Assembly: GCF_001550095.1 (NCBI RefSeq)
Contig: NZ_LRUC01000010.1
Coordinates: forward strand, 124,001 to 188,000
Direction of reading: 5' to 3'
Source of the DNA: Celeribacter ethanolicus
GTDB taxonomy: Bacteria; Pseudomonadota; Alphaproteobacteria; Rhodobacterales; Rhodobacteraceae
Length of the DNA stretch: 64,000 nucleotides
The translations under genes were made by a program, and so were the position numbers. Below, piece after piece: positions 30,895-40,333 of this stretch. The notes beneath the pieces were generated by a model. It was not told the origin of the DNA and did not search any database. It saw only the letters and a list, made by a program, of their open reading frames with translations. The stretch's first letter is position 1. Each line of letters begins with the position of its first letter.

Positions 30895-31897
30895 CACAAA
30901 ATCAGACAAGATTCTGGTCGAGGTCCGGGATCTGAAAATGCATTTCCCGATCCATGCCGGCGTGTTGAAAAAGCGCGTGGGCGAGGTCAAGGCCGTCGAT
31001 GGCATCGGCTTCGACATTTACGAGGGCGAGACGCTCGGGCTTGTGGGCGAGAGCGGCTGTGGCAAATCCACCGCCGGGCGCGCGATCCTGCGGCTCTACG
31101 ACATCACCGAAGGGTCGATCAAAATCGACGGCCATGAGATCGGCGCAACGCCGCAGCCCGAGTTGCGCAAGATGCGCCCGACCATGCAGATGGTGTTTCA
31201 GGACCCGCAGGCCTCGCTCAATCCGCGCATGTCGGTGGCGGCGATCATCGGCGAGCCTCTGGACGAACACACCAAACTCGGCAAGGCAGAGAAGCGCGAA
31301 AAGGTGCTGTCCCTGATGGATGCCGTGGGGCTGAACCGCGATTTCGCCAACCGCTATCCGCATGAATTCTCCGGCGGTCAGCGCCAGAGGATCGGCATCG
31401 CCCGGGCGCTGGCGCTCAATCCGAAATTCATCGTCTGCGACGAACCGATCGCGGCACTCGATGTGTCGATTCAGGCGCAGGTGGTGAACCTGCTGGAGGA
31501 TTTGCAGGAAGAATTCGGCCTGACCTACCTGTTCATCTCCCACGACCTGTCGATGGTGCGCCATATCGCGGACCGTGTGGCCGTCATGTATCTCGGGCGG
31601 ATCGTCGAACTGGCCAGCCGCGAGACGCTGTTCGCCGATCCGAAACATCCCTATACGCAGGCGCTTCTGTCCGCCGTGCCCGAGCCCGATCCCTGGCTTG
31701 AGGAAAAGGTGGAGCGCATTCTGCTTGAGGGCGACGTTCCTTCGCCGTCGAACCCGCCGAAGGGCTGCAATTTCTGCACCCGCTGCCCGCAGGTCATGGA
31801 GATCTGCCGCGAGATCGACCCGCTGGGTCAGGAGATCGCCCCCGGTCATCAGGTGGCCTGCCACCTGTACAAGGACACCGAAGAGAGCGCCGCCTAA
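30884..31897 (+). CDS. Peptide ABC transporter ATP-binding protein (DppF/OppF-like)
   Basis: 337 residues from the ATG giving MLDDTKSD, 11 bases inside the end of the previous gene. Walker [17 protein letters not shown]-loop [12 protein letters not shown], signature [15 protein letters not shown] and Walker [13 protein letters not shown] are intact; the C-terminus has the usual cysteine-rich oligopeptide motif ([15 protein letters not shown]). It forms the heterodimeric motor with the preceding ATPase. Confidence 0.92.
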   Translation: MLDDTKSDKILVEVRDLKMHFPIHAGVLKKRVGEVKAVDGIGFDIYEGETLGLVGESGCGKSTAGRAILRLYDITEGSIKIDGHEIGATPQPELRKMRPTMQMVFQDPQASLNPRMSVAAIIGEPLDEHTKLGKAEKREKVLSLMDAVGLNRDFANRYPHEFSGGQRQRIGIARALALNPKFIVCDEPIAALDVSIQAQVVNLLEDLQEEFGLTYLFISHDLSMVRHIADRVAVMYLGRIVELASRETLFADPKHPYTQALLSAVPEPDPWLEEKVERILLEGDVPSPSNPPKGCNFCTRCPQVMEICREIDPLGQEIAPGHQVACHLYKDTEESAA

Positions 31898-31942
31898 GGC
31901 GCCGGTTTCGAGGCCAAGAGCATCCAACAAGGAGAGGTTACA

Positions 31943-33655
31943 ATGAAGATCAAGACTGCCCTGAAGGGCACCGTTCTGGGGGCCGTCACCGGGCTCGCCA
32001 TGGCCCCGGCCGCGTTCGCGGAACGTGGCGCCGACGGCCATGTGAACATCATCTACTGGCAAGCGCCCTCGACCATGAACCCCTATCTGTCGGGCGGCAC
32101 CAAGGAGCTCGAAGTCGGTTCCCTCGTGCTCGAACCGCTGGCGCGTTACGATGCCGAGGGCAATATGGTGCCCTTCCTCGCCGAAACCGTGCCGACCGTG
32201 GAAAACGGTGGTGTCTCCGAGGATCTGATGAATGTCACCTGGAAACTCAAGCCCGGCCTGCTCTGGTCCGATGGCAAGCCTCTGACCTCCGAGGATGTGC
32301 GCTTTACCTGGGAATACTGCACCTCCGAGGGCGGTGGCTGTTCCCAGTCCGAGAAATACAATGATGTCGCCGACGTGGAAATCGTCGACGATCTGACCGT
32401 GATCGTGCATTTCAGCGTGCCCAAGCCCTTCCCCTACGGGCCCTTCGTCGGCAACCAGGCCCCGATCATCCAGAAGGCGCAATTCGCCGACTGTACCGGT
32501 GAAGCCATGGCGTCCTGCACCGATCAGAACTTTGCACCGATCGGCACCGGCCCCTTCGTGGTGGACGAATTCAAGACCAACGACGTGGTTTCCATGTCCG
32601 CCAACCCGAACTACCGCGACCCGAACAAACCGGCCTTCGCGACCGCGACCGTCAAGGGCGGCGGCGATGCGGCGGCGGCGGGGCGTTCCGTGCTCGAGAC
32701 CGGCGAATTCGATTACGCCTGGAACCTGCAACTCTCCCCCGAAGTGCTGGCCGACATGGAAAGCAAGGGCAAGGGCAAGCTCGTCTCCGCCTTCGGCACC
32801 CTCGTCGAGCGCATCATGGTGAACTACACCGATCCCGATCCGGCACTCGGTGACGAGCGCGCCACCGCGGCGCATCCGCACCCGATCCTGTCGGACAAAG
32901 CCGTGCGTCAGGCGCTGTCCATGGCGATCGACCGCGAGCTTCTGGTGGAAATCGGCTACGGTGCGGCGGGCAAGGTGACCTGCAACGTGCTGCCGGCCCC
33001 CGCGATCTACGCCTCCACCGCCAATGACGCCTGCATGGTGCAGGACATCGAAGGCGCGAAGGCACTGCTCGAAGCCGATGGCTGGATCATGGGCTCCGAC
33101 GGCATCCGCGAGAAGGACGGCAAGAAACTGTCGCTGCTGTTCCAAAGCTCGACCAACGCCGTGCGTCAGGATTTCCAGGCGATCATCAAGCAATGGTGGA
33201 ACGAGATCGGCGTCGAAGTCGAACTGCGCAACATCGACAGCTCCGTGTTCTTCGGTGGCGACGCGGGTTCCCCGGACACCTTCCAGAAGTTCTTTGCGGA
33301 CGTGGAAATGTACGCCAACAACTTCGACGGCACCGACCCGGAAGCCTATATGGCCAACTGGGAATGCAAACAGGCGCCGCGCCCGGAAACCCAATGGCAG
33401 GGCAACAACATGCCGCGCTATTGCACCGAGGAATATGACGCCCTCGTGGCCGAAATGGCCAAGACCGGCGATCTGACCAAACGTGCCGAGCTGGCGAAAG
33501 CCATGAACGACATGCTGATGCAGGACTATGCGGTCATCCCGCTGGTCTATCGCGGTCGTGTCTCCGCCGCCTCCAATACGTTGGGCGGGGTCGAAATCAA
33601 CGCATGGGATTCCGAACTCTGGAATGCCGCCGACTGGTATCGCATCAAAGAGTGA
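31943..33655 (+). CDS. Peptide ABC transporter substrate-binding protein
   Basis: 570 residues, family 5 extracellular solute-binding protein. Signal peptide 1-28 ending AAFA. The conserved pattern LVLEPLARYDAEGNMVPFLAE and WKLKPGLLWSDGKPLTSEDVRFTWE identifies the family. Strong ribosome binding site AAGGAGAGG. Ligand (di/oligopeptide, or other) cannot be read from sequence. A hairpin directly downstream should raise its level relative to the permeases. Confidence 0.9.
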   Translation: MKIKTALKGTVLGAVTGLAMAPAAFAERGADGHVNIIYWQAPSTMNPYLSGGTKELEVGSLVLEPLARYDAEGNMVPFLAETVPTVENGGVSEDLMNVTWKLKPGLLWSDGKPLTSEDVRFTWEYCTSEGGGCSQSEKYNDVADVEIVDDLTVIVHFSVPKPFPYGPFVGNQAPIIQKAQFADCTGEAMASCTDQNFAPIGTGPFVVDEFKTNDVVSMSANPNYRDPNKPAFATATVKGGGDAAAAGRSVLETGEFDYAWNLQLSPEVLADMESKGKGKLVSAFGTLVERIMVNYTDPDPALGDERATAAHPHPILSDKAVRQALSMAIDRELLVEIGYGAAGKVTCNVLPAPAIYASTANDACMVQDIEGAKALLEADGWIMGSDGIREKDGKKLSLLFQSSTNAVRQDFQAIIKQWWNEIGVEVELRNIDSSVFFGGDAGSPDTFQKFFADVEMYANNFDGTDPEAYMANWECKQAPRPETQWQGNNMPRYCTEEYDALVAEMAKTGDLTKRAELAKAMNDMLMQDYAVIPLVYRGRVSAASNTLGGVEINAWDSELWNAADWYRIKE

Positions 33656-33664
33656 TCTCTCTTC

Positions 33665-33694
33665 GGGCTCCCCTCCCCGCGTGGCGGGGCGCCC
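33665..33694 (+). terminator. Intercistronic hairpin after binding-protein gene
   Basis: CCCCGC-GTG-GCGGGG with outer GGGC/GCCC pairs, ten bases after the stop and followed by TTCTTTCC. Likely a partial terminator or 3'-end stabiliser, common after binding-protein genes. Confidence 0.5.
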
Positions 33695-33735
33695 TTCTTT
33701 CCGACACGACAAAGACCTGAACCGAGGCGTCGCCC

Positions 33736-34743
33736 ATGCTCCACTACACGATCCGTCGTTTACTTCTCGCCATCCCGACGCTTCTGTTCATCTCTCTGGT
33801 GATCTTCCTGCTCTTGGATCTCGCCCCCGGCGATCCGATGGCCTCCATCCCCCTCACCGTGCCGCCTGAGGTCAAGGAGCGCATGCGCGAGGCGCTGGGG
33901 CTTGGCGAACCGGTGCATATCCGCTTCCTGAACTGGCTCTACCAGTTCTTCATCGTCGAGCCGCAGGTCGCCTGGGACCACATCTTCGGCACGGATTTTT
34001 CCGAGGGCAAACAGCGCATCATCTCCTTCCAGTCCCGCTCGCCTGTGATGAGTGTCGTCGCCGAACGCATGCCGCAGACGCTTTGGGTCGTGGGCCTCTC
34101 CTATGTCTTCGCCACGCTCATCGCCGTGCCGATCGGGATCGTCTCCGCCTATCGGCAATATTCCTGGTTCGACCAACTCGGCACCTTCGTGTCGATGATC
34201 GGCTTCTCCATCCCCACCTTCTTCTCCGGTGTGCTTCTGATCGTGATCTTCTCCGTCACGCTGGGCTGGTTCCCCTCGATCTACGACACCACCCACAAGG
34301 TCACCGACTGGCCCTCTTTCCTCTTCCAGATCAAACAGATGGCCATGCCGGTCTTCGTCCTCACGCTCTATAATGCCGCGCAGGTCAGCCGCTTCATGCG
34401 CGCCTCCATGCTCGACAACCTCAATCAGGATTACGTCCGCACCGCCCGCGCCAAGGGCATGTCAGAGAAAGTCGTCGTCCTGCTGCATGTGCTGCGCAAT
34501 TCGATGATCCCGGTGGTCACCGTGATCGCGCTCGGCGTGCCGTCCATCTTCGGCGGCGCGATCATCACCGAGCAGGTGTTTCAGGTGAACGGCCTCGGCC
34601 AGATGCTGATCACCGCGATCTACGCCTCCGACGCGCCGATGGTCCAGACACTGACCTTCATCTTCGCCGTGCTCATCGTTCTCTTCAACCTCATCGCGGA
34701 CATCCTCTACGGCATTCTCGATCCGCGCATCCGCTACGATTAA
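33736..34743 (+). CDS. Peptide ABC transporter permease (DppB/OppB-like)
   Basis: 335 residues, six predicted transmembrane helices. It opens with the family pattern MLHYTIRRLLLAIPTLLFIS, and the EAA-type coupling loop is YVRTARAKGMSEKVVVLLHVLRN (shown in part: YVRTARAKGMSEKVV). It has the longer periplasmic region after helix 1 seen in this group, and ends LYGILDPRIRYD. Confidence 0.92.
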   Translation: MLHYTIRRLLLAIPTLLFISLVIFLLLDLAPGDPMASIPLTVPPEVKERMREALGLGEPVHIRFLNWLYQFFIVEPQVAWDHIFGTDFSEGKQRIISFQSRSPVMSVVAERMPQTLWVVGLSYVFATLIAVPIGIVSAYRQYSWFDQLGTFVSMIGFSIPTFFSGVLLIVIFSVTLGWFPSIYDTTHKVTDWPSFLFQIKQMAMPVFVLTLYNAAQVSRFMRASMLDNLNQDYVRTARAKGMSEKVVVLLHVLRNSMIPVVTVIALGVPSIFGGAIITEQVFQVNGLGQMLITAIYASDAPMVQTLTFIFAVLIVLFNLIADILYGILDPRIRYD

Positions 34744-34755
34744 GGGAGGTTGATC

Positions 34756-35673
34756 ATGACCGACGCAACCGTGACCACCACCGTGAAACCCAAAGCCCCC
34801 CGCAATCAATGGTGGGACGTCTGGGACCAGTTCAAGACCCACAAGGGCGCCATGGCGGGGCTGATCTTCTTCGTCTTCATCGTCGCCGCCGTCTATCTCG
34901 GTCCGCTCGTGTGGACCGTCGACCCGACCTATATCGACTTCCGCGCCCGCAATCAGGGCCCCTCTCTGGCGCATCCTTTCGGCGCCGACCAGCTCGGGCG
35001 TGACATCCTCTCCCGGATGCTGGCGGGCGGACAGGTGTCGATCTCCGTCGGCCTCACCGCCATGATCCTGTCGCTGGTGCTCGGCACCTTCGTCGGTGTT
35101 CTGGCAGGCTACTGGAAGCGGCTCGACGGCCTTCTGATGCGTCTCACCGACCTGTTCCTCGCCCTGCCTCTGCTGCCACTTCTGATGGTGATCATCATGC
35201 TGTTCCGCGATCCGCTGCGGGCGCTACTTGGGCTTGAGGCCGGGATTTTCGCGCTGATCGTCTTCGTCATCGGCATCACAAGCTGGATGCAGACCGCGCG
35301 GATCGTGCGCGGCGATGTCTTGGCGCTCAAGGAACGCGAATATGTTCTGGCCGCCCGCTCGATCGGCACGCCCTCGCGCCGCGTGGTGCTGCGCCACATC
35401 CTACCGAACATCATGTCCCCGATCATGGTTTCCGCCACTCTGGGCATTGCCAATGCGATCATCACCGAGAGCGCGCTCTCCTTTCTGGGTCTCGGATTCC
35501 CGCCGGATTACCCAACCTGGGGGCGGCTGCTGTTCGATGCCAAGGACATGATTCAGCAATATCCCGAACGCGTCATCTGGCCGGGTCTGGCGATCTCGCT
35601 CACCGTTCTCGCCGTGAATTACATCGGCGACGGGCTACGCGACGCCTTGGACCCGCGCATTCGCGGTCGGTAA
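34756..35673 (+). CDS. Peptide ABC transporter permease (DppC/OppC-like)
   Basis: 305 residues from the ATG after GGGAGG. Family signatures are HPFGADQLGRDILSRML near residue 75, and the EAA loop REYVLAARSIGTPSRRVV. Ends DALDPRIRGR. Twelve bases after the first permease; last gene of the transporter operon. Confidence 0.92.
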   Translation: MTDATVTTTVKPKAPRNQWWDVWDQFKTHKGAMAGLIFFVFIVAAVYLGPLVWTVDPTYIDFRARNQGPSLAHPFGADQLGRDILSRMLAGGQVSISVGLTAMILSLVLGTFVGVLAGYWKRLDGLLMRLTDLFLALPLLPLLMVIIMLFRDPLRALLGLEAGIFALIVFVIGITSWMQTARIVRGDVLALKEREYVLAARSIGTPSRRVVLRHILPNIMSPIMVSATLGIANAIITESALSFLGLGFPPDYPTWGRLLFDAKDMIQQYPERVIWPGLAISLTVLAVNYIGDGLRDALDPRIRGR

Positions 35674-35711
35674 TCAACGCCGATACGCCACACCGCAAAA
35701 TAAAAACAACA

Positions 35712-35740
35712 AACGCGCCGCTCCCCCGGCGCGTTTTCCT
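35712..35740 (+). terminator. Terminator of the peptide ABC operon
   Basis: Nine-base stem AACGCGCCG / CGGCGCGTT with loop CTCCCC, followed by TTCC and TTTG. Confidence 0.75.
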
Positions 35741-35795
35741 TTGTTTGCCCATCCTGCGCCTCTCCCTCGACAGAGTTCCAAGCGCGCCCGCCATC

Positions 35796-35809
35796 GAAGA
35801 ATATTCTTC
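35796..35809. promoter_or_regulatory. 14-base perfect palindrome upstream of YeeE/YedE gene
   Basis: GAAGAATATTCTTC reads the same on both strands and lies 95 bases before the transporter gene. It could be an operator for a dimeric repressor. No binding protein can be named. Confidence 0.4.
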
Positions 35810-35904
35810 CATCAGACGGCCTATTTACCCGCCTTCAAAAGATTGCATTCTGCCTCATCTGCATCCTATTCAGAACGAAATTCCACTTCTCAGAAAGAAG
35901 CGAC

Positions 35905-36969
35905 ATGTATGAGTCCCTCGGAATTGACCTCTCCCCGCGTCAGGCCTCGGTGATCCTTGGCCTTATAATCGGTGTGCTCTTCGGCGCGCTGGCCGAGGTC
36001 TCGCGCTTCTGTTTCCGCCGCGCCGTCGCCGGTCCGCGCTCTGAGCGTGGCGCCGCCGCAGGCGTCTGGCTCGCCGCCCTCGCGACCGCCGTGATCGGCA
36101 CCCAAATCGCCGTGGCCAAGGGGCTGATCTCCTTTGCCGATCACCGCTTCCTCGCCCCCGATCTGCCCTGGCTTGCCGTCCTCACCGGCGGTCAGATGTT
36201 CGGCGCGGGCATGGTCCTGACTCGCGGCTGTGTCTCCCGCCTTACCGTGCTTTCCGGCTCCGGCAACCTCCGCGCGGCGCTCGTGCTCGTGGTCTTCGCC
36301 GTGGTGGCGCATGCGACGCTCAAAGGCGTTCTGGCCCCTCTCCGCACCGCGTTCGGCAGCGTCACGCTATCCCTTGGCAACGCCGCCCTCCCCGGCCCGG
36401 CCCTCCTCTGGACGGCCCTGATCGCCGGCACCGCCGCCCTTGTCGCATGGAAATATGCCGCCTCCGGGCGCGATCTGATCCTCGGCGCGCTGATCGGCCT
36501 TCTGGTCCCCGCCGCATGGGTCGGCACCGGCTTCGTCCTGTTCGACGATTTCGATCCAATCGCGATGGAGAGCCTGTCCTTCACCTCGCCCGCAGCCGAG
36601 ACCCTGTTCTGGTCCGTCGCGGCCTCCTCCATTCCCGCAGGGTTTGGCACCGGCCTCATCGGCGGTGTCATTCTGGGGGCTCTCGCCTCGTCGCTGTTGT
36701 CTGACCGCTTCCGCTGGCAGAGTTTCGAGAGCCCCCGTCAAACCGGGCGTTACATGGCAGGTGCCGCGCTCATGGGCGTGGGCGGTGTGCTCGCGGGCGG
36801 TTGCACCGTCGGCGCAGGTCTTGCCGGTGTACCGAGCCTGTCGCTGGCCGCAACGCTGGCCCTCGTGTCCATCGCTCTGGGCGGCACGCTCGCCGCCCGG
36901 CTCATCCGAGATGATGCTTCTTTATCCGCCGCAGGCCAAGCCAGACCGCAAGGACAACCAGCGGCGTGA
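35905..36969 (+). CDS. YeeE/YedE-family membrane protein (possible thiosulfate/sulfur transporter)
   Basis: 354 residues with about nine to ten hydrophobic helices. The two family cysteine motifs are present: TRGCVSRLTVLSGSGNL near residue 110 and AGGCTVGAGLAGVPSL near residue 297. Members with this build import thiosulfate or carry sulfur-containing groups. Its last 68 bases overlap the convergent DUF3422 gene on the other strand. Confidence 0.82.
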   Translation: MYESLGIDLSPRQASVILGLIIGVLFGALAEVSRFCFRRAVAGPRSERGAAAGVWLAALATAVIGTQIAVAKGLISFADHRFLAPDLPWLAVLTGGQMFGAGMVLTRGCVSRLTVLSGSGNLRAALVLVVFAVVAHATLKGVLAPLRTAFGSVTLSLGNAALPGPALLWTALIAGTAALVAWKYAASGRDLILGALIGLLVPAAWVGTGFVLFDDFDPIAMESLSFTSPAAETLFWSVAASSIPAGFGTGLIGGVILGALASSLLSDRFRWQSFESPRQTGRYMAGAALMGVGGVLAGGCTVGAGLAGVPSLSLAATLALVSIALGGTLAARLIRDDASLSAAGQARPQGQPAA

Positions 36970-38188
36970 GCAGCGCCAGCGCCAGCTCCTTGGACAGCCC
37001 CAGCGGTTCGAGCACCGGATAGATCAGATAGCCCGCAAGGCTCACCGCATAATAGCTGATCGCCACCACCGACAGCCCCTCCACCGTCTCTTGCAGGCGG
37101 AGCTGAAGATCGGCACGCTTGTCCATGCTTGCCAGCAATTTCTGGTTCTGCGCCTGACGGCTCACATCCACCTTGGTTCTGAGCAGGTTCGCCGCCCGCG
37201 CCGTCCGTTCGGCAAGGTTCTCAAGCTGCGTCTTCGCCGCCGCCACCGTGCGCATCGCCGGATCGTACCGCCGCATCATGAATTCGCTGAACAATTGACG
37301 CGCTTGGAAGCGGCTCTCGCGCAGCACTTCGATCCTCTGGTTGACGATCGCCTCATAGGCCCCGGTCGCGCCAAAGCGGAAATTGGTGCGCGTCACGATG
37401 CCCTCGATCCGGGTCGACAGCCCGAGAATATCCTCAAGCATCTCCTCGGCGGGCACATCGCCCTTGGAGGTCAGCGTCGCCATCAGCTCCGCAAGTTCCT
37501 TTTCGATGTCCGCCAGTTCCCGCACCACTTTGCGCGCCTGCACCAGACCCAGCATCGACATCGCCTTGTAGGTCTCGATCTCGCAAAGCCGCTGCAGCAC
37601 CCGTCCGATCCGGCGTTGTCCGCAATCCCCGACCGGGAAAATGGCAAAGCGCATATGCCCCGCCTCGTCGATGCGGAAATCCCCCGCAACCACCATCGCC
37701 CCGTCAAGGACGCGGGCGACGGCCAGGCTTTCGCGCTCGAACCACGCGTTGACCCGCTCGACAATGGCCTGATCCTCTTCCACCGTTTCGACCCGGATCA
37801 ACGCCGAGGTGATCCGCTGCCCCGGCGCGGCATCGAGCCAGTCTTCCGGGAAAAGATCGAAGGTGTTCTTGTCAAAGGCCCGCTCTGCCACCCCCTCGGC
37901 GAAAATCGTGTAGGTCACGAATTCCGTGTGGCTTTCCCATTTCAGACGATATTTGCCCAGCGGCCCGATGTAATGCGTCGCCCCCGGCGCCGGATGCGCC
38001 GCCCCGTAGCGATCCAGAAGCGCCAGCAAATGCGCCCGGTCGAGATCCCGATCCCGCCGCGCCGCATCGCCCGCAGCCCGGATCGCCAGATAGGCGGCAC
38101 GCGCATTGGTCGTCACTTCGGGGAAAGGACGGGCGTGCAGTTCATTGGCCAGTTCATAGCGGCGCGGGTGATCTTGCAAAGGGGCCAT
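36902..38188 (-). CDS. DUF3422 family membrane-anchored protein
   Basis: 428 residues. N-terminus RYELANELHARPFPEV is the family hallmark, followed by a largely helical cytoplasmic body with coiled-coil-like stretches (residues 215-390) and two transmembrane segments near the C-terminus (SVVAISYYAVSLAGYLIYP and LLTPLVVLAVWLGL), ending in a basic tail. Function unknown. The 3' end overlaps the convergent YeeE/YedE gene. Confidence 0.85.
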   Translation of the reverse strand: MAPLQDHPRRYELANELHARPFPEVTTNARAAYLAIRAAGDAARRDRDLDRAHLLALLDRYGAAHPAPGATHYIGPLGKYRLKWESHTEFVTYTIFAEGVAERAFDKNTFDLFPEDWLDAAPGQRITSALIRVETVEEDQAIVERVNAWFERESLAVARVLDGAMVVAGDFRIDEAGHMRFAIFPVGDCGQRRIGRVLQRLCEIETYKAMSMLGLVQARKVVRELADIEKELAELMATLTSKGDVPAEEMLEDILGLSTRIEGIVTRTNFRFGATGAYEAIVNQRIEVLRESRFQARQLFSEFMMRRYDPAMRTVAAAKTQLENLAERTARAANLLRTKVDVSRQAQNQKLLASMDKRADLQLRLQETVEGLSVVAISYYAVSLAGYLIYPVLEPLGLSKELALALLTPLVVLAVWLGLRRIKKHHLG

Positions 38189-38218
38189 GGCAGTCTCTGA
38201 GAAATATTATGTCTCTCG

Positions 38219-38248
38219 CCTATAGCCTGCCCGCCCCACCCGAGGCAA
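38219..38248 (-). promoter_or_regulatory. Candidate DUF3422 promoter
   Basis: Minus strand TTGCCT (38243-38248), 18 bases, TATAGG (38219-38224). The predicted start is about 24 bases before the ATG. Confidence 0.4.
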
Positions 38249-38308
38249 ATTAAAAATTCATTCCTTATCAGTCACTTATATGGATGCGATGGTATACCGC
38301 AGCCGATC

Positions 38309-39496
38309 TCATCCAAGTTCCTCGGCCACGACATTCATCCAGAAGGCCACACCGATGGGAATGAGATCGTCGTTGAAATCGAATTTCGGCGTATGGACAA
38401 AAGCCGCCCCTGGTCCGTCGCCATTGCCGATCGACACGTAAGCGCCGGGAATCTTTTCCAGATAATAGGCGAAATCCTCGCTGGCCCCGATCGCGGAGGC
38501 TTTGGTGTCGGTCAGTGCCACCCCGGCCCCCGCCGTATGGGCACGCCCGGCCACCGCCACCTCGTCCGCGCTGTTCACAAGCGGAGGATAGCCCCGGTCG
38601 ATCTCCACCTTCGCCGTCACATTATTGGCCATGGCACATCCCTCGGCCAACCGCGTGAGTTCCGTCATCAGCGCCTCACGCACCTCGGGGCGGTAGCTCC
38701 GCGCCGTGCCAGCCACAAGCACCTTCGCCGGGATGATATTCGGACTTTGCCGTTCTCCCCCCGCGACATGACCGATGGAGATCACCGCCCAATCCGTCAG
38801 GTCCACCTTGCGCGAGACAATATTGCCGACAGCAGCCATGAACTGCCCCGCCGCCACGGTCGGGTCCGTCCCTTTGTGCGGCGAAGCGCCATGCCCCCCA
38901 GTGCCCTCGAACGTCACCTCCCAATCGTCGCAGGCCGACGTGTAGGGCCCGACCCGCGTGGTCATCCGCCCCAGCGGGTCCATCGGCCCGTTGTGGCCCC
39001 CGTAGATCGCATCGGTCGGAAACAGCTCGAACAAGCCGTCCTTGATCATCTCATTGGCCCCACCGCCGCCCTCTTCGGCCGGCTGAAACACGAAGCGCAC
39101 CGTGCCCGCGAAATCCGGGTCGGCGGCGAGTTTTTCCGCAGCGGCCAAAAGCATGGTCGTATGCCCGTCATGGCCACAGGCATGCATCTTGCCCGGCACT
39201 TGCGAACTGTGAGGCACGCCCGTGTCCTCGGTGATATGGAGCGCGTCCATATCGGCCCTGAGCGCAATCGCCTTTTGCCCCGGACGCTTGCCCTTGAGCG
39301 TCCCCACGACGCCGGTCTTGCCAAGCCCCCGATGCACCTCGATCCCCAGCCCTTCGAGAAACTCCGCCACAATCGCGGAAGTCCGCACCTCTTCGAAAGA
39401 GGTCTCCGGATGGGCGTGAATATCGCGCCGGATCGCGGTCATCTTCTCGATGAACGCGGTATCCGCGGCAATCTCTTCGGGGGTCGTATGTTTCAT
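38309..39496 (-). CDS. M20-family amidohydrolase, second paralogue
   Basis: 395 residues from the ATG after AAAGGAG; the longer frame is antisense-like filler. Motifs: RADMDALHI, MHACGHDGHTTMLLAAAEKL, PAEEGGGGANEMI, GGHNGPMDPLG and SASEDFAYYLEKIPG-type (here ASEDFAYYLEK). It is a paralogue of the enzyme at 28343-29506 and has a typical dimerisation domain. It is the third gene after merR and CMD, 74 bases downstream of the latter. Likely deacylates or hydrolyses an amide, with substrate unknown. Confidence 0.87.
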   Translation of the reverse strand: MKHTTPEEIAADTAFIEKMTAIRRDIHAHPETSFEEVRTSAIVAEFLEGLGIEVHRGLGKTGVVGTLKGKRPGQKAIALRADMDALHITEDTGVPHSSQVPGKMHACGHDGHTTMLLAAAEKLAADPDFAGTVRFVFQPAEEGGGGANEMIKDGLFELFPTDAIYGGHNGPMDPLGRMTTRVGPYTSACDDWEVTFEGTGGHGASPHKGTDPTVAAGQFMAAVGNIVSRKVDLTDWAVISIGHVAGGERQSPNIIPAKVLVAGTARSYRPEVREALMTELTRLAEGCAMANNVTAKVEIDRGYPPLVNSADEVAVAGRAHTAGAGVALTDTKASAIGASEDFAYYLEKIPGAYVSIGNGDGPGAAFVHTPKFDFNDDLIPIGVAFWMNVVAEELG

Positions 39497-39570
39497 GCTG
39501 GGGGCTCCTTTGGCCCGAGCATGGCAACTTGCGGCGCGGATGAAAAGCCCCGCCGCAAGCCCTTTTAGTC

Positions 39571-39939
39571 TCAGGCGGCAAACACCTCCTGCGCCGCGTT
39601 CAGCCCGTTGATCGCGGCGGGCATCCCGGCATAAAGCGCCATTTGCCAGATCACTTCCGCGATCTCCACCTCGCTCGCCCCCGCCGCCATGGCGTGTTCG
39701 ATGTTGATCTTGAGCTGCGGCGCGGTGCCGCCGCCCAAGGCGGTCAGGGCGGCCACCGTGCACAACTGGCGGGTCTTCAAATCCACCCCTTCGCGGGCAT
39801 ATTGCCGCCCGTAAGCCCATTCGATCAGCGTTTCCGCCATGTCGGGCACGATCCCGTCGTAGCGCTCCGACAGGATGGTCTCCAGATCGGGGTTCAGTGT
39901 CTTGATGACCTCGCGGCCCTTTTGCAATGCGTCAGACAT
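39571..39939 (-). CDS. Carboxymuconolactone decarboxylase-family protein
   Basis: 122 residues with the CMD signature LKTRQLCTVAALTALGG, INIEHAMAAGASEVEIAEVI and YAGMPAAINGLNAA. Only one cysteine lies in the core, so an AhpD-type CxxC reaction is excluded. It overlaps the end of the merR gene by eight bases. It may be the enzyme induced by that regulator, possibly against a lactone or reactive compound; this is inference. Confidence 0.85.
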   Translation of the reverse strand: MSDALQKGREVIKTLNPDLETILSERYDGIVPDMAETLIEWAYGRQYAREGVDLKTRQLCTVAALTALGGGTAPQLKINIEHAMAAGASEVEIAEVIWQMALYAGMPAAINGLNAAQEVFAA

Positions 39940-40303
39940 CGGTGCTTTCCTCTGCTTCAAGCTGTTCGTAAATCGCGACCTTGCGATCCATGAGGGCAAG
40001 CGTGTCCTGCATCAGCGCCAGCTTTGCGCGGACCACCTCGCGATGCGCCGCCAACATCTCGCGCCGCGCCGTATAGGTCGCCGCCCCCTGCCGTCTGCGT
40101 TCGGCGTAACGTACCCGCTCCGCCTGCGGCATGCCGGTGGCGTTCAGTTGGCCGAGAAAGGCGATCCATCCGATCACCTCCTCCGGGTAATCGCGCCGCC
40201 CCGCCCCGTCGCGCGGCGGCGGGTCGATCAGACCGATCTTCTCATAGAACCTGAGCGTATCAATGCTCAGCCCGGTGGCCTTCGAGACCGCAGAAATCTT
40301 CAT
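39932..40303 (-). CDS. MerR-family transcriptional regulator
   Basis: 123 residues. The winged helix KISAVSKATGLSIDTLRFYEKIGLI at the N-terminus is typical (two parts: KISAVSKATGLS and DTLRFYEKIGLI), followed by RRDYPEEVIGWIAFL and a long dimerisation helix (residues 78-118). There are no metal-binding cysteines, so a drug, oxidant or small-molecule sensor is more likely than a metal sensor. The ATG is preceded by GAGGG; a start five codons upstream is also possible. It heads the merR-CMD-M20 operon and has a MerR-type promoter directly upstream. Confidence 0.87.
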   Translation of the reverse strand: MKISAVSKATGLSIDTLRFYEKIGLIDPPPRDGAGRRDYPEEVIGWIAFLGQLNATGMPQAERVRYAERRRQGAATYTARREMLAAHREVVRAKLALMQDTLALMDRKVAIYEQLEAEESTDV

Positions 40304-40333
40304 CTTGCCCTCATGCATTCAAGGTCAAAACAG

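Noticed and set aside
30902-33712. A 936-codon open frame on the minus strand across the ABC transporter genes
   Set aside because: It lies opposite the codons of well-identified ABC genes, is rich in Arg, His and Gly in a way typical of GC-rich shadow frames, and has no ribosome binding site or family match.
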